DNA of 64,000 bases from JBAXTE01 sp964653595 (GCA_964653595.1 CAZZHH010000002.1:40629-104628); one strand, 5' to 3'; counted from the first letter of the stretch, positions 29,946-40,417 are shown. Numbers and translations: made by a program. Notes: generated by a model not told the origin, from the letters alone.

Positions 29946-31718
29946 ATGAGAAAACAGTTATTTTCACTTTTTGTAGTCACTTTACTTGCATCGTGGCATC
30001 CTAATGCAAGCGCATGTACTAACTTTTTGGTTAGCAAGGGAGCTTCCTCAACGGGAGCAACTTATGTTACATATTCTGCCGACTCTCACTCTCTATTCGG
30101 CGAACTCTATTATCGCCCAGCTGCAAATTATCCAGCAGGCACCATGATGGATATTAGAGAATGGGATACTGGTAAACCTTTGGGAAAAATCAAACAAGCT
30201 CTTCATACGTATTCTGTTATCGGCAACATGAACGAAAATCAAGTGACCATCGCAGAAACAACCTATACTGGAAGAGAAGAGTTGGCCGATTCTACTGGGA
30301 TCATGGATTATGGTAGTTTGATTTATGTTGCTCTGCAACGATCAAAGACAGCTAGAGAAGCTATTTTAGTAATGACTCAATTGGTGGCTGAATATGGCTA
30401 TTATAGTACCGGTGAATCTTTTTCAATTGGCGATCCAAATGAAGTGTGGATTTTAGAGATGATTGGAAAAGGTGCTCCTCAAAAAGTAAAAGATAAAAAA
30501 GGGGTTGAAAAAACAGTGTACAGCAAAGGCGCTGTTTGGGTTGCTATTCGTATCCCCGATGGTTTTGTCTCTGGACACGCTAATCAAGCTCGTATCACCA
30601 ACTTCCCATTGGAAAATGGCAAAACTAGTATCTCTTCTAAAAATATGAATAAGCTCTTTAATCCAGCCATAACCTGTGTATATGCTTCCGATGTGATATC
30701 TTTTGCTAAGGAACGAAAAATATATAAAGAGCATAACAAAGCTTTTAGTTTTGCGGACTCTTATGCTCCTCTCGATTTTGGAGGATTAAGAGCTTGCGAT
30801 GGTAGGGTATGGGCAGGTTTCCGTAAAGTGTCTAAAGCTGCGGATAATTATTTCCCATACATCAACGGGGAAGACATGGTAAACCGTTTGCCTCTTTACA
30901 TCAAACCAGATAATAAAGTAACCTTAGATGATGTTAAAAGCATGATGAGAGATCACTTTACAGGGACTCCTTATGATATGACGAAAGACGTAGGTGCTGG
31001 TCCATACCAATGCCCATATCGTTGGAGACCAATGGGTTTTAAAGTCGACGATCAATCTTATGTTCATGAAAGAGCTATCTCTACGCAACAAACAGGATTT
31101 TCGTTTGTTGCTGAAATGCGTAATTGGTTGCCAAATCATATTGGTGGTATCAACTGGTTTGGTGTGGATGATACCTATCTTACCGTTTATATGCCTATGT
31201 ATTGCGGTATTAACGATATACCAGCATCTCTCGAAGAAGGAAATGGATCGATGTTGAAATTTTCGTGGAACTCCGCATTTTGGGTTTTCAATTGGGTATC
31301 TAACTGGGCATATAGCCGATGGAGTGACATTGCACCAGAGGTGGTTAAATACCAAACAGAACTAGAACAAGAGTATCAAAAACAAACTAAAGAGATCGAT
31401 GCGAAAGCAGAAGCTCTATATAAAACCAATCCAAAAGGGGCAACCGATTTATTGACTAGCTTTTCAAGAAATATTGGCGACCAAACTACCGACAAATGGA
31501 GAGAATTTGGCCAGTTTCTATTTGTAAAATACATGGATGGTAACGTAAAACCTCACGATACCGACAGACAGTTTAAAGATAATGGATATGGACAACCCGA
31601 GCAACCTGGTCATCCAGCTTATCCTGCAGATTGGTATAAACGTATTGTGAAAGAACATGGTAAGGTGATTCAAGTTAGACCACTACCAACACCAAAAGAC
31701 AGTTTAGGAAACTACTAA
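29946..31718 (+). CDS. Peptidase family C69 dipeptidase
   Basis: An N-terminal-nucleophile dipeptidase of 590 aa. The signal-like leader ends ASA, and the next residue, Cys24 (CTNFLVSKGAS), fits the catalytic nucleophile exposed by processing. SADSHSLFGELYY and GNMNENQVTIAETT are typical of the family (Lactobacillus PepD-like). The long C-terminal part continues to a proline-rich end (GQPEQPGHPAYP). The protein should act in the periplasm or outside the cell, supplying amino acids from peptides. It is monocistronic and followed by a hairpin. Confidence 0.92.
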   Translation: MRKQLFSLFVVTLLASWHPNASACTNFLVSKGASSTGATYVTYSADSHSLFGELYYRPAANYPAGTMMDIREWDTGKPLGKIKQALHTYSVIGNMNENQVTIAETTYTGREELADSTGIMDYGSLIYVALQRSKTAREAILVMTQLVAEYGYYSTGESFSIGDPNEVWILEMIGKGAPQKVKDKKGVEKTVYSKGAVWVAIRIPDGFVSGHANQARITNFPLENGKTSISSKNMNKLFNPAITCVYASDVISFAKERKIYKEHNKAFSFADSYAPLDFGGLRACDGRVWAGFRKVSKAADNYFPYINGEDMVNRLPLYIKPDNKVTLDDVKSMMRDHFTGTPYDMTKDVGAGPYQCPYRWRPMGFKVDDQSYVHERAISTQQTGFSFVAEMRNWLPNHIGGINWFGVDDTYLTVYMPMYCGINDIPASLEEGNGSMLKFSWNSAFWVFNWVSNWAYSRWSDIAPEVVKYQTELEQEYQKQTKEIDAKAEALYKTNPKGATDLLTSFSRNIGDQTTDKWREFGQFLFVKYMDGNVKPHDTDRQFKDNGYGQPEQPGHPAYPADWYKRIVKEHGKVIQVRPLPTPKDSLGNY

Positions 31719-31730
31719 ACTAATAAAATA

Positions 31731-31760
31731 AAGGAGAGAATATTTGTTCTCTCCTTTTTT
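31731..31760 (+). terminator. Rho-independent terminator of the C69 peptidase gene
   Basis: Stem aaggagagaa / ttctctcctt with a 6-nt loop, followed by a T run, 13 nt after the stop. Confidence 0.88.
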
Positions 31761-31836
31761 AATAAGGTCTGATGAGCCATGGAGTACTTTGCTCTACAAA
31801 GTAAACGACATTGTAACCACTTATTGTGCGAAGAAG

Positions 31837-33921
31837 TTAAAAGTTAATTACTAAAGCACCCTGATTTTGAATTACATAAGAGTTTAAATTCAAGCTATCA
31901 CATTCTTTTACCCATTTTTCTACCTTATAGGCAGAGTTTGATCCATCAAAAGCCCACGTTTCAGCTTGTATTGATTTACATGCTTTTGCCATCTTTAGAT
32001 ATGGATTGCCAAAAACTAAAGCATAGTCAACGTGGATGGCCTCATTTGAATCTTCTGCAAGTTGTCGATTTATAAGGGCAATTTTTTTATTCCCTGCACA
32101 TATAAATTGGTGTGATAATAGTACCCCATTTCTATTCCATTTGCTCTCTTTGGATAACAAAATAGTAGTAGTAGGTTGAACTCCATCTGAAATCCGAGCT
32201 GATTTTACTTGAAATGGAACATCTCCCTTAAAACTCGCAGAGTCGCACAATGTAATCAATTCATTGGATGATTTGATGTCTATGACGGATTGCTTGTTTA
32301 GTGCATAAATGGTAATTTTATTTCCTTTGTATTCATTATAGTTGTCTATTGTAAGCTGGATTAAAAAAAGAAACGAAAAAACCATCGATCCCCAAAGCCA
32401 TTTTTTGTTTTTATCAAAGATTGCAAATATCAAGAAAAATATCAAGTTATACAATGTCATCATCGAGACAAAATTCAAATCAATGTTACTTGTTTTAGAT
32501 CCTGGTAAATCGCTGATAAAAATGGTTACAAAATTCATCGCTTTGATTAACCATGTCATTACGTAGGAAAGAATATTAGAAAGCCAATACCAAAAAGATG
32601 TCGCAATTACCGCTACTCCCGAATAAATGACTAACGACGAAATGAATACCACAATGATATTGGATAACAAAAAGTAGTTTGGAAACTGATGAAAATAATA
32701 AATGGAAATTGGAGTAGTTACTATTTGTGCTGCAATAGATACTGAAGCTAACTGCCATACCCAATCCACTGCTTTTATTTTCGGAATCCACAAGGTGTAC
32801 AACGGACGCTGAAGCCATACAATTCCAAATACAGCTAAATAGGAGAGTTGAAGTCCTATGTTGAAAATAACAAAAGGGTCGATGATTAAAAGAAAGAATA
32901 GAGATGCAAGTAAACTGTGATAGGTGTTTACTTTTTGTTTCAACAAATTACCAATCGCGATAAAAGAAAACATGGTTGCGGATCTCATCACCGACGGTGA
33001 TAATCCTGTGATGGAAGAATATAACCAAATTAGCAAAAGCAGAATCGCCATTTTGAGAATTTTTGTCTTTTTCTTTTTGTCTAAAAATCCTAAAAAGAAA
33101 TTCAAAATCATGTAAATTACCCCCACATGCATACCCGAAACACAAAGTACGTGGGTAACTCCTGCCCCAGAGTAATGAGCAGATAACTCTGGATCTAATT
33201 TCTCATCATACCCTAATAAAATTGCTGCAACTACTCCATATTCTTGGGCATCCAACTGGTATTTTGAAAGAATAGATAAAAATTTTGCTCTAAGTTGATA
33301 AGCAGTTTGCATTACCCAGTTGCCATTTTTATCCCCAAATTTTTCCCAACTCGATTGATCTATAAAAGATTGGTATCTAACTCCTTTCCTAAGTAACGAT
33401 TGACGATAATCAAATTCCGACGGATTTAATGCTTTTGGAACCTCTTTTAATTGAGTGTTAAAAAGAATCTTGTCACCATAATTCAAAGCGTTAGAAAGGC
33501 TGTCCTTAGCCAAATATAGAATGCATTTTTCATGGGTAGATATCATTTTATCTCCCTTCTTATAATGATCTATTTTGCACGCAATTTTTATGGACCTTTG
33601 TTTTTCGGTTGGAGGCTCTATGATGGTTGCTACATAACTTATCTTTTCTGTTGCTATTTTGGATGGTAATTTAAACGATTGATCCCGATAAATCCCTGAA
33701 TATGCAATGGATAGAATTAATATTGAAGTTAGCAAAAATCCGCCTCTGATGGATTGATACCGATGTGAAAATCGAAACCATAATATGGACGTAATTGTAG
33801 TAAAAAACAGACCTAAAGAAACAAAATATAATGGATTGATAGATGCAAATGCATAATCTAATAGCAACACCCCAACAATAAAGGGAAATAATATTCTAAT
33901 TAAGGGGTATTTTTGCCACAT
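31837..33921 (-). CDS. comEC: ComEC/Rec2-family DNA-uptake channel protein
   Basis: A 694-aa inner-membrane protein expected to carry single-stranded DNA inward during natural transformation. Order: N-terminal membrane segments, a DUF4131/OB-like periplasmic region (~residues 90-190, KIACKIDHYKKGD), then the competence domain with many helices (GYDEKLDPELSAHYSGAGVTH; VSGMHVGVIY; GLSPSVMRSATMF). The C-terminal ~150 residues replace the usual metallo-beta-lactamase-like domain, and I see no HxHxDH motif. It is divergent from dnaG. No other competence gene is in the window. Confidence 0.9.
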   Translation of the reverse strand: MWQKYPLIRILFPFIVGVLLLDYAFASINPLYFVSLGLFFTTITSILWFRFSHRYQSIRGGFLLTSILILSIAYSGIYRDQSFKLPSKIATEKISYVATIIEPPTEKQRSIKIACKIDHYKKGDKMISTHEKCILYLAKDSLSNALNYGDKILFNTQLKEVPKALNPSEFDYRQSLLRKGVRYQSFIDQSSWEKFGDKNGNWVMQTAYQLRAKFLSILSKYQLDAQEYGVVAAILLGYDEKLDPELSAHYSGAGVTHVLCVSGMHVGVIYMILNFFLGFLDKKKKTKILKMAILLLLIWLYSSITGLSPSVMRSATMFSFIAIGNLLKQKVNTYHSLLASLFFLLIIDPFVIFNIGLQLSYLAVFGIVWLQRPLYTLWIPKIKAVDWVWQLASVSIAAQIVTTPISIYYFHQFPNYFLLSNIIVVFISSLVIYSGVAVIATSFWYWLSNILSYVMTWLIKAMNFVTIFISDLPGSKTSNIDLNFVSMMTLYNLIFFLIFAIFDKNKKWLWGSMVFSFLFLIQLTIDNYNEYKGNKITIYALNKQSVIDIKSSNELITLCDSASFKGDVPFQVKSARISDGVQPTTTILLSKESKWNRNGVLLSHQFICAGNKKIALINRQLAEDSNEAIHVDYALVFGNPYLKMAKACKSIQAETWAFDGSNSAYKVEKWVKECDSLNLNSYVIQNQGALVINF

Positions 33922-33965
33922 AATAATGATATTTCATCCGCAAATATACTAATATTTAATAAAAT

Positions 33966-33992
33966 AAAAAGGGATAGATGTTTTTCCCTTTT
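33966..33992. other. Terminator-like hairpin between divergent genes
   Basis: Stem aaaaggga / tcccttttt in the comEC-dnaG divergent region. It is not at any gene end, so it may lie in a leader or be fortuitous. Confidence 0.35.
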
Positions 33993-34093
33993 AAGTAGTA
34001 TGATTTTGTTGAGGTCTGGGTAAAAAAAGACTACAGGAATCTTATTTTTGACTTCTATTCGAAAATAATTAGAAATCAACCCCTCTTTTTTTG

Positions 34094-34101
34094 TATTTTT
34101 G
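34094..34101 (+). promoter_or_regulatory. Candidate -7 element for dnaG
   Basis: TATTTTTG matches TAnnTTTG, 24 nt before the TTG start of dnaG. Confidence 0.4.
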
Positions 34102-34124
34102 CTTCAAATTCACAGCATATTACA

Positions 34125-36134
34125 TTGATAAAAAAAGATACAATACAGCGAATTATTGATACTGCTAGAATAGAAGAGGTGGTGTCTGAATACGTTTCCC
34201 TAAAAAAACGGGGTACTAGTATGATTGGCTTGTGCCCATTTCATAACGAAAAAACACCCTCTTTTCATGTTTCTCCAGCAAAAGGGATTTATAAATGTTT
34301 TGGTTGTGGCAAAGGGGGCGATTCTCTTGGTTTTATCATGGAGTACGAAAAGTTTAATTACGTGGAAGCTCTTCGTCATCTTGCTCATAAATATAACATC
34401 GAAATTGAGGAGACTACTCCAACTCCAGAATATATTGCACAACAATCGGAAAAAGAATCCCTATACAGCGTTACTCAGTTTGCTCAAAAGTTTTTTACGA
34501 ACAACCTGTTAAACAGTCCCGAGGGAATAGCCATAGGTGTCAGCTATTTTAAAGAGAGAGGCTTCTCCACTCAAACTATCGAAAAATTCCAACTGGGTTG
34601 GGCTCCAAATCAATATCACTCTCTTACCAATGAAGCTATTGCTAACGGGTATAGCAATGAAATGCTCCTTAAAGCCGGTCTGTCGGCAGAGAAAGATGGT
34701 CAAGTGTATGATAGATTTCGGGAACGTGTTATTTTCCCAATTCATAATCTAACCGGCAGAGTAATTGGTTTTGGTGGTAGAATATTATCTTCGGAGAAGA
34801 GTAAAGCCAAATATATAAATAGTCCCGAGACTGAAATTTACCATAAAAGCAGTGTGCTCTATGGTATTTGGTTAGCCAAAAACAAAATTGTATCCGAAGA
34901 TAACTGCTTTCTTGTGGAGGGATATACCGATGTAATATCTATGCATCAAGCTGGTATCACCAATGTTGTATCTTCTTCGGGGACCTCTTTAACCACCGAT
35001 CAGATTAAACTAATAAAACGCTTTACTAACAACATAACGATCATCTACGACGGAGATCCTGCCGGAATTAAGGCTTCATTTAGAGGCATCAGTATGATTC
35101 TTGAAGAGGGCTTAAACGTTCAAGTTCTCCTTCTGCCCGAACCCGAAGACCCCGACTCTTTTGTGAAAAAAAATGGGCTCTCTTTCGTGTTAGACTTTAT
35201 AAAAAAGAATACTACTAACTTTATTCTTTTTAAAACCAATCTACTTTTGTCGGAAGTAGCCCACGACCCAGTTAAGAAAGCAAATTTAGTAACCGATATC
35301 ATTCAAGATATTTCTTTAATCCCCAATACGGTTACTCGTTCGTTTTTCATAAAAGAGTGTAGCTCTTTGTTTAATATTGAAGAGATTGCACTAAATAGTC
35401 AACTCAACAAAATTATTGCTCAAAAGGTCAAGAAAAAATCTACTTCATCTACCTATTCACCCGACCCTGAGTTGGAGTTAATTCCTGCAGAACTTGACAT
35501 AGATCCAAGTATTGTTTTGCCAGAAGTTAATACTTCGCAAAATTATGTCCATTACTACGATTGCGAACACCAAGAAAAAAACATCATTTCGCTCCTCCTC
35601 AACCATGGAAATCAACAGATCTCTATTCCATATTACGACGAGTTTAATAAAAAACAGTTGTCTACTCATCAAGTTTCTCAATTCGTAATTACAGAAATCA
35701 CAAACGATGAATTAGAATTTGTTCACCCTCTCTATAAATCAATTTTCGAAGAGTGTATGAAGTTACTATCTCAAGATACAAATACAGACTTGCAACGTCA
35801 TTTCTTAAACTCCGAAAATGAATCCGTTAAACAGTTTACCATTGAGCTAATCAGTTCTCCCTATGAAATAAGTAACAACTGGGAAGAAAAGTTGAAAATA
35901 TCTACTCCTAGTATCTTCGAACAGGAAAATAGCAAACTCAACGATCATGTGATCGAATCTATATACTCCCTTAAACTTCGCAAAGTGGAGGTGATGATAC
36001 ATACACTCGAAAATGAATTAAAAACAAAGCCTTTTTCCGAAGACGGATTAATGAAAATTTTGAACGAGTTAAAAGAACTGATAGATATTAAAAATGATTT
36101 AGGCAAACAGCTTAACATTATCGTTACCCACTGA
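34125..36134 (+). CDS. dnaG: DNA primase
   Basis: Makes RNA primers for replication. The 669-aa protein has a CHC2 zinc finger near residues 38-64 (LCPFHNEKTPSF, YKCFGCGKGG), the catalytic core with FGGRIL, and a TOPRIM domain near 262-345 (LVEGYTDVISMHQAG, then IYDGDPAG). The C-terminal helicase-binding region is more divergent. The start is TTG at 34125: the encoded MIKKDTIQRIIDTARIEEV matches the usual DnaG N-terminus, and no ATG occurs before it in frame near the promoter. The next gene starts 7 nt after the stop, so the two are co-transcribed. Confidence 0.96.
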   Translation: MIKKDTIQRIIDTARIEEVVSEYVSLKKRGTSMIGLCPFHNEKTPSFHVSPAKGIYKCFGCGKGGDSLGFIMEYEKFNYVEALRHLAHKYNIEIEETTPTPEYIAQQSEKESLYSVTQFAQKFFTNNLLNSPEGIAIGVSYFKERGFSTQTIEKFQLGWAPNQYHSLTNEAIANGYSNEMLLKAGLSAEKDGQVYDRFRERVIFPIHNLTGRVIGFGGRILSSEKSKAKYINSPETEIYHKSSVLYGIWLAKNKIVSEDNCFLVEGYTDVISMHQAGITNVVSSSGTSLTTDQIKLIKRFTNNITIIYDGDPAGIKASFRGISMILEEGLNVQVLLLPEPEDPDSFVKKNGLSFVLDFIKKNTTNFILFKTNLLLSEVAHDPVKKANLVTDIIQDISLIPNTVTRSFFIKECSSLFNIEEIALNSQLNKIIAQKVKKKSTSSTYSPDPELELIPAELDIDPSIVLPEVNTSQNYVHYYDCEHQEKNIISLLLNHGNQQISIPYYDEFNKKQLSTHQVSQFVITEITNDELEFVHPLYKSIFEECMKLLSQDTNTDLQRHFLNSENESVKQFTIELISSPYEISNNWEEKLKISTPSIFEQENSKLNDHVIESIYSLKLRKVEVMIHTLENELKTKPFSEDGLMKILNELKELIDIKNDLGKQLNIIVTH

Positions 36135-36141
36135 TTTCTAA

Positions 36142-37446
36142 ATGAAAAATATTATTCAAAACTGGCTTAAAAACAAAGTAATATTCTCGTCCGACAAAGA
36201 GTGGTATGTGTTCAAAATCCACTTGATATACTCCCTCATCGATGGAATTGTTTTAGGAGTATTAGCATTAAACGAGTTTGTATTTATCAAAAGCATGAGG
36301 GGAAGCGATATTCAAGTTGGATTTCTTTTTCAATTCAGCGTATTGGTTCTTTCCTTCTCTTTTTTGCTAAATGAATGGGTGTCGATATCCAACAATAAGT
36401 CAAAATTGCTTTTATTAGTTGGTGTTTTCACCAGATTACCCCTTATGATTATTGCCTTTTTTCCATACCATAACCCAGAATTATTTCACTCTTCTTTTTA
36501 TCACATTCTATTTTTGGCAATTTTCTTTATCTATTATTCCGCAAATCCAATCATATTCCCATTAATCAACGAGTCGTTGCGTAGTAACTATTCCCAAAAC
36601 AATTTTGGACGACTTTATAGCTATGCTGCAATGATTAATAAAATTGTGATGATGTTGGTAACTCTATTTTATGGTATATTATTGGATTTCGATGATAGTG
36701 CGTATGTTTTTATTTTCCCAATTATTAGCATGTTTAGCATCTATTCTATCTATTTGTTGTCAAAAATTACAACTCGTTCTAATACTAAAAATCCAACTCC
36801 GATCTACCTCTTTTCTATCCTAAATAGTGCTATGGTGAAAATTAAACACATCATGAAGACCAATAAACCCTTTAAGGACTTTGAGGCAGGATTTATGCTT
36901 TATGGCTTCGCATTTATGGGAACCGTAGGGGTGATTACCATTTTTTTTGATAAAGAATTATCTCTCAACTATTCCAGTGTTGCCTTCTATAAAAACGCAT
37001 ATAACCTTCTTGCCATTGTTTTGCTCCCCTTTTTTGGTAGACTGATAGGGAAAATAGATCCTAGAAAATTTGCTGCTTTTACTTTTGCAACCTTGGCTGG
37101 CTACTTATTGTTTATTCAACTCACTCAATTTTTTCCTTATCACATCATGGTTTTGGGAATCAAAATTTATCCTACCATGATCATTGCTATTATTTCCAAT
37201 GGCTTTTTTGCAGCTACAATGGCTTTACTGTGGTATATTGGCTCGGCGTATTATTGTAAACCCAGCGAAGCTGCCGATTATCAAGCCGTTCATCTTACAT
37301 TTACTGGCGTGAGGTCTTTCTTTGCACCTATCATTGGTGTGATATTCTATCAGAGGTGGGGGTTTGCAGTCACTTTCTCAATAGGTGTGGCTCTTTTACT
37401 TGCTGCTGTTGCACTCATGATATGGTCGCAAAAAAGTGGGAGATAA
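36142..37446 (+). CDS. MFS-like multi-spanning membrane protein
   Basis: A 434-aa integral membrane protein with about 11-12 hydrophobic segments and a two-half arrangement like major facilitator transporters (helices at ~30-65, 85-130, 145-195, 255-290, 300-345, 360-430). No signature identifies the substrate. It begins 7 nt after dnaG with no terminator between. It could be an MFS drug or nutrient exporter; function is unknown. Confidence 0.75.
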   Translation: MKNIIQNWLKNKVIFSSDKEWYVFKIHLIYSLIDGIVLGVLALNEFVFIKSMRGSDIQVGFLFQFSVLVLSFSFLLNEWVSISNNKSKLLLLVGVFTRLPLMIIAFFPYHNPELFHSSFYHILFLAIFFIYYSANPIIFPLINESLRSNYSQNNFGRLYSYAAMINKIVMMLVTLFYGILLDFDDSAYVFIFPIISMFSIYSIYLLSKITTRSNTKNPTPIYLFSILNSAMVKIKHIMKTNKPFKDFEAGFMLYGFAFMGTVGVITIFFDKELSLNYSSVAFYKNAYNLLAIVLLPFFGRLIGKIDPRKFAAFTFATLAGYLLFIQLTQFFPYHIMVLGIKIYPTMIIAIISNGFFAATMALLWYIGSAYYCKPSEAADYQAVHLTFTGVRSFFAPIIGVIFYQRWGFAVTFSIGVALLLAAVALMIWSQKSGR

Positions 37447-37537
37447 GCCATAATATGTTGTTTTATCCCTTTCAACCCCGTCTTCGCTGATTCTGTGTTT
37501 AAAAAACCTCACCTTACTCTTTTTACAATAATTTTCG

Positions 37538-37545
37538 TATTTTTG
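37538..37545 (+). promoter_or_regulatory. Candidate -7 element close to the J-protein start
   Basis: TATTTTTG matches TAnnTTTG and ends only 7 nt before the ATG, implying a very short or absent leader. Confidence 0.35.
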
Positions 37546-37552
37546 TTCTTGC

Positions 37553-38590
37553 ATGAAAGATTATTATCAGATATTAGGAATTAATAGTTCTTCCTCTGTT
37601 GAAGACATAAAACGTGCTTATCGTCAAAAGGTAAGTAAAGCTCACCCCGATGTTAACTCTAGTCCAAATGCACACGAAGAATTTATCGAGATTAATGAAG
37701 CGTATGAGTATTTGCTCAAACAAAAAACAGGTTTTGTCTTCGATAATGAAAAAAAACAATACACAAAACAGAAAGCAAACTATTCCACGAATGACTTTAT
37801 TAACGAGGCCAGACAGCGCGCTAGAGAAAATGCAAATAGAAAATATCAAGAATTTTTAAATAGTACTTATTATAAAACCCAAATTGCGATATTTTCTATA
37901 TTCGACTATCTCCTTTTAAGTATTATCACTCTTATTTTTGGGTCCTTAATTTTTTATTTTATCTATTTCATGGGACTTTCGGGTGCTATCGTAGGCGGAT
38001 TACTTGGATTTTTGCTCTTTTCAATTTTATATCGAGTGTATAGTAACATGTACCATCCACCAAAAGCCGATTTCAAAAAAGCTGCTCATATCATTTTTTA
38101 CCATCCAACATTTTATTTAGTGCTAATTTCTGGATATAATATGTTTGCTTTTTTTAATTATGCATTTGCCGTTTTTATTCCATTTAAAGTCGTTATGACC
38201 TTTTATGTATATATTCCTGCTCTGCTTTTAAGCTTATCTTGGTTGATACGAAAAAAAATCATCAAAGTCCCATCTCCCCTTATGTTCATTGAGAAATGGA
38301 AAAATATTGCGATTTGGGGCATTATGCCATTGTTATTTTCTTTATTTATGACCGTAAATTTTGAGTTTAGCAGCAACGCGCACTCCGAAACCTACTTCTA
38401 TCAACCCGATTACGAAAGTGACGGCTCTTTTTGTGTACTCCAAAATGGTAAATATGACGAATATAGTGGAATTAGATATATTTTTTTAGACTCTAACTTT
38501 CATAACTCATCCTTTATTACCCTTCATATTGAAAAAGGATTTTTAGGGGTTGATGTGCTAAAAAACTACTCCTTATCATCTTCTAAATAG
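37553..38590 (+). CDS. Membrane-anchored J-domain protein
   Basis: The N-terminal ~65 residues are a J-domain (DYYQILGINSSSSVEDIKRA, with the essential HPD in KAHPDVN), which stimulates DnaK ATPase. The glycine/phenylalanine region, zinc fingers and substrate-binding domains of DnaJ are missing. Instead a linker is followed by about five transmembrane helices (residues ~110-270) and a ~75-residue non-membrane tail. It would recruit DnaK to the inner membrane. The client is unknown, and neighbours give no clue. Confidence 0.85.
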   Translation: MKDYYQILGINSSSSVEDIKRAYRQKVSKAHPDVNSSPNAHEEFIEINEAYEYLLKQKTGFVFDNEKKQYTKQKANYSTNDFINEARQRARENANRKYQEFLNSTYYKTQIAIFSIFDYLLLSIITLIFGSLIFYFIYFMGLSGAIVGGLLGFLLFSILYRVYSNMYHPPKADFKKAAHIIFYHPTFYLVLISGYNMFAFFNYAFAVFIPFKVVMTFYVYIPALLLSLSWLIRKKIIKVPSPLMFIEKWKNIAIWGIMPLLFSLFMTVNFEFSSNAHSETYFYQPDYESDGSFCVLQNGKYDEYSGIRYIFLDSNFHNSSFITLHIEKGFLGVDVLKNYSLSSSK

Positions 38591-38670
38591 GAAAATTTTA
38601 CGGTCTTTTTTTCTATGAATTTTTACTTGTTAAAAAACGCATCAACCTATTAAGTTGTTATTTATTTCAA

Positions 38671-38678
38671 TATCTTTG
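38671..38678 (+). promoter_or_regulatory. Candidate -7 element for pckA
   Basis: TATCTTTG, a perfect TAnnTTTG match, 41 nt before the ATG. Confidence 0.5.
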
Positions 38679-38718
38679 CCGAACAAAAAAAAACATAAAA
38701 AAATAGGAATTTAGAGTT

Positions 38719-40344
38719 ATGGGAGAGAGATTAATTGACCTAGGAGTCTATGGCATTAGCGATGTTGTAGAGGTATATCACAACCTATCGTACGATGAAC
38801 TTTACAAACATGAAACAAACGAAAAACTAGAAGGTTACGAAAAGGGGTTTGTAACAAATCTTGGAGCTGTTAACGTGGACACTGGCGTATTTACCGGACG
38901 TTCACCTAAAGACAAGTACATTGTCCGCGACGAGTCTACCGAAGAAAATGTTTGGTGGGCTGGCCCAAATAGAAAAGGATCAGACAATAAACCGATTTCT
39001 AAAGAAGTATGGAACCATCTGTATGCTTTGGGACAAAAACAATTATCGGGAAAAAAGCTATACGTAACCGATGCTTTTTGTGGTGCCGATCCGGAAACTC
39101 GTATTCGTATTAGAGTGATTAGCGAAGTGGCTTGGCAATCTCATTTTGTAAAAAATATGTTTATCAGACCTACAGAGGAGGAGTTAAAAAACTTTGTTCC
39201 TGACTTTGTGATGCTAAATGCTTGTAAAACTACAAATCCTCAGTGGAAAGAACTAAACTTAAATAGCGAAGTTTTTGTAGCTTTTAATATCTCAGAAAAG
39301 AAAGCTGTTGTAGGTGGTACATGGTATGGCGGTGAAATAAAAAAAGGGTTCTTCTCTATCATGAATTACCTTTTGCCTCTTAAAGGAATAGCTGCTATGC
39401 ATTGCTCTGCTAATGTTGGCAAAGATGGCGATACCGCTCTGTTTTTTGGCCTTTCTGGTACTGGAAAAACTACCCTAAGCGCCGATCCAAATCGAATGCT
39501 AATTGGTGATGATGAACATGGTTGGGACGATCATGGTATTTTCAACTTTGAAGGCGGATGCTATGCCAAATGTATCGATTTGAGCAAAGAAAACGAACCC
39601 GATATCTACAATGCCATACGTAAAGATGCATTGTTGGAAAATCTTACTTATGATAACAATACTGGCGAAATAGATTTTAAATCTACAGCAAAGACAGAAA
39701 ATACCCGTGTTAGCTATCCAATTTATCACATCGACAACATTGTTAAGCCAATTTCAGAAGCTGGACATGCCAAAAATGTCATCTTCCTAAGTGCAGATGC
39801 TTTTGGAGTGTTGCCTCCTGTTTCTAAACTTACCAAAGAGCAAGCAATGTATTATTTCTTAAGTGGTTATACCGCAAAAGTTGCAGGAACCGAACGTGGC
39901 ATTAAAGAACCTGTGCCTACATTTTCATCTTGCTTTGGAGCTCCATTTTTGTTGCTTCATCCTACTAAATACGCACAAATTCTCTCCGAAAAACTTGAGA
40001 AACATCAAGCAAATGTATATCTTGTAAATACCGGTTGGACTGGTGGTGCATACGGAGTGGGAAAAAGAATTGATATAAAATCAACGCGTTCGATTATTAG
40101 TGCAATCCTAAACAATGAGCTAGTGGATGGAGATTTTGAAGTATTAAATCCATTTGGATTACAAATTCCAAAAACGGTAAGCGGAGTGAATCCGAATATT
40201 CTTAACCCTCGCAACACCTGGGAAGATAAATCTGCATACGATTTACAAGCCAATAAACTTGCAGGTCTGTTTATCCAAAACTTTAATAATTTTACCGACA
40301 ACGAAGAGGGTCAGCAACTTATAAAAGCTGGACCGCAACTCTAG
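38719..40344 (+). CDS. pckA: Phosphoenolpyruvate carboxykinase (ATP)
   Basis: Interconverts oxaloacetate + ATP with PEP + CO2 + ADP. It acts in gluconeogenesis, or in anaerobic Bacteroidota in CO2-fixing succinate fermentation. At 541 aa it is full length. The kinase P-loop [11 protein letters not shown] lies near residue 245, the metal/substrate site [19 protein letters not shown] near 268, and [10 protein letters not shown] near 58 binds substrate. It has its own -7 element and a strong terminator, so it is monocistronic. Confidence 0.97.
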   Translation: MGERLIDLGVYGISDVVEVYHNLSYDELYKHETNEKLEGYEKGFVTNLGAVNVDTGVFTGRSPKDKYIVRDESTEENVWWAGPNRKGSDNKPISKEVWNHLYALGQKQLSGKKLYVTDAFCGADPETRIRIRVISEVAWQSHFVKNMFIRPTEEELKNFVPDFVMLNACKTTNPQWKELNLNSEVFVAFNISEKKAVVGGTWYGGEIKKGFFSIMNYLLPLKGIAAMHCSANVGKDGDTALFFGLSGTGKTTLSADPNRMLIGDDEHGWDDHGIFNFEGGCYAKCIDLSKENEPDIYNAIRKDALLENLTYDNNTGEIDFKSTAKTENTRVSYPIYHIDNIVKPISEAGHAKNVIFLSADAFGVLPPVSKLTKEQAMYYFLSGYTAKVAGTERGIKEPVPTFSSCFGAPFLLLHPTKYAQILSEKLEKHQANVYLVNTGWTGGAYGVGKRIDIKSTRSIISAILNNELVDGDFEVLNPFGLQIPKTVSGVNPNILNPRNTWEDKSAYDLQANKLAGLFIQNFNNFTDNEEGQQLIKAGPQL

Positions 40345-40360
40345 TATCGTTTTAATGTAT

Positions 40361-40390
40361 AAAAAGAGCTTCCAATTGGAGGCTCTTTTT
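40361..40390 (+). terminator. Rho-independent terminator of pckA
   Basis: aaaaagagcttcc / ggaggctcttttt hairpin with a T run, 17 nt after the pckA stop. Confidence 0.88.
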
Positions 40391-40409
40391 ATGTTAAATC
40401 AAAAAATTG

Positions 40410-40417
40410 TAATTTTG
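40410..40417 (+). promoter_or_regulatory. Candidate -7 element for the DUF481 gene
   Basis: TAATTTTG, a TAnnTTTG match, 23 nt before the chosen ATG. Confidence 0.4.
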
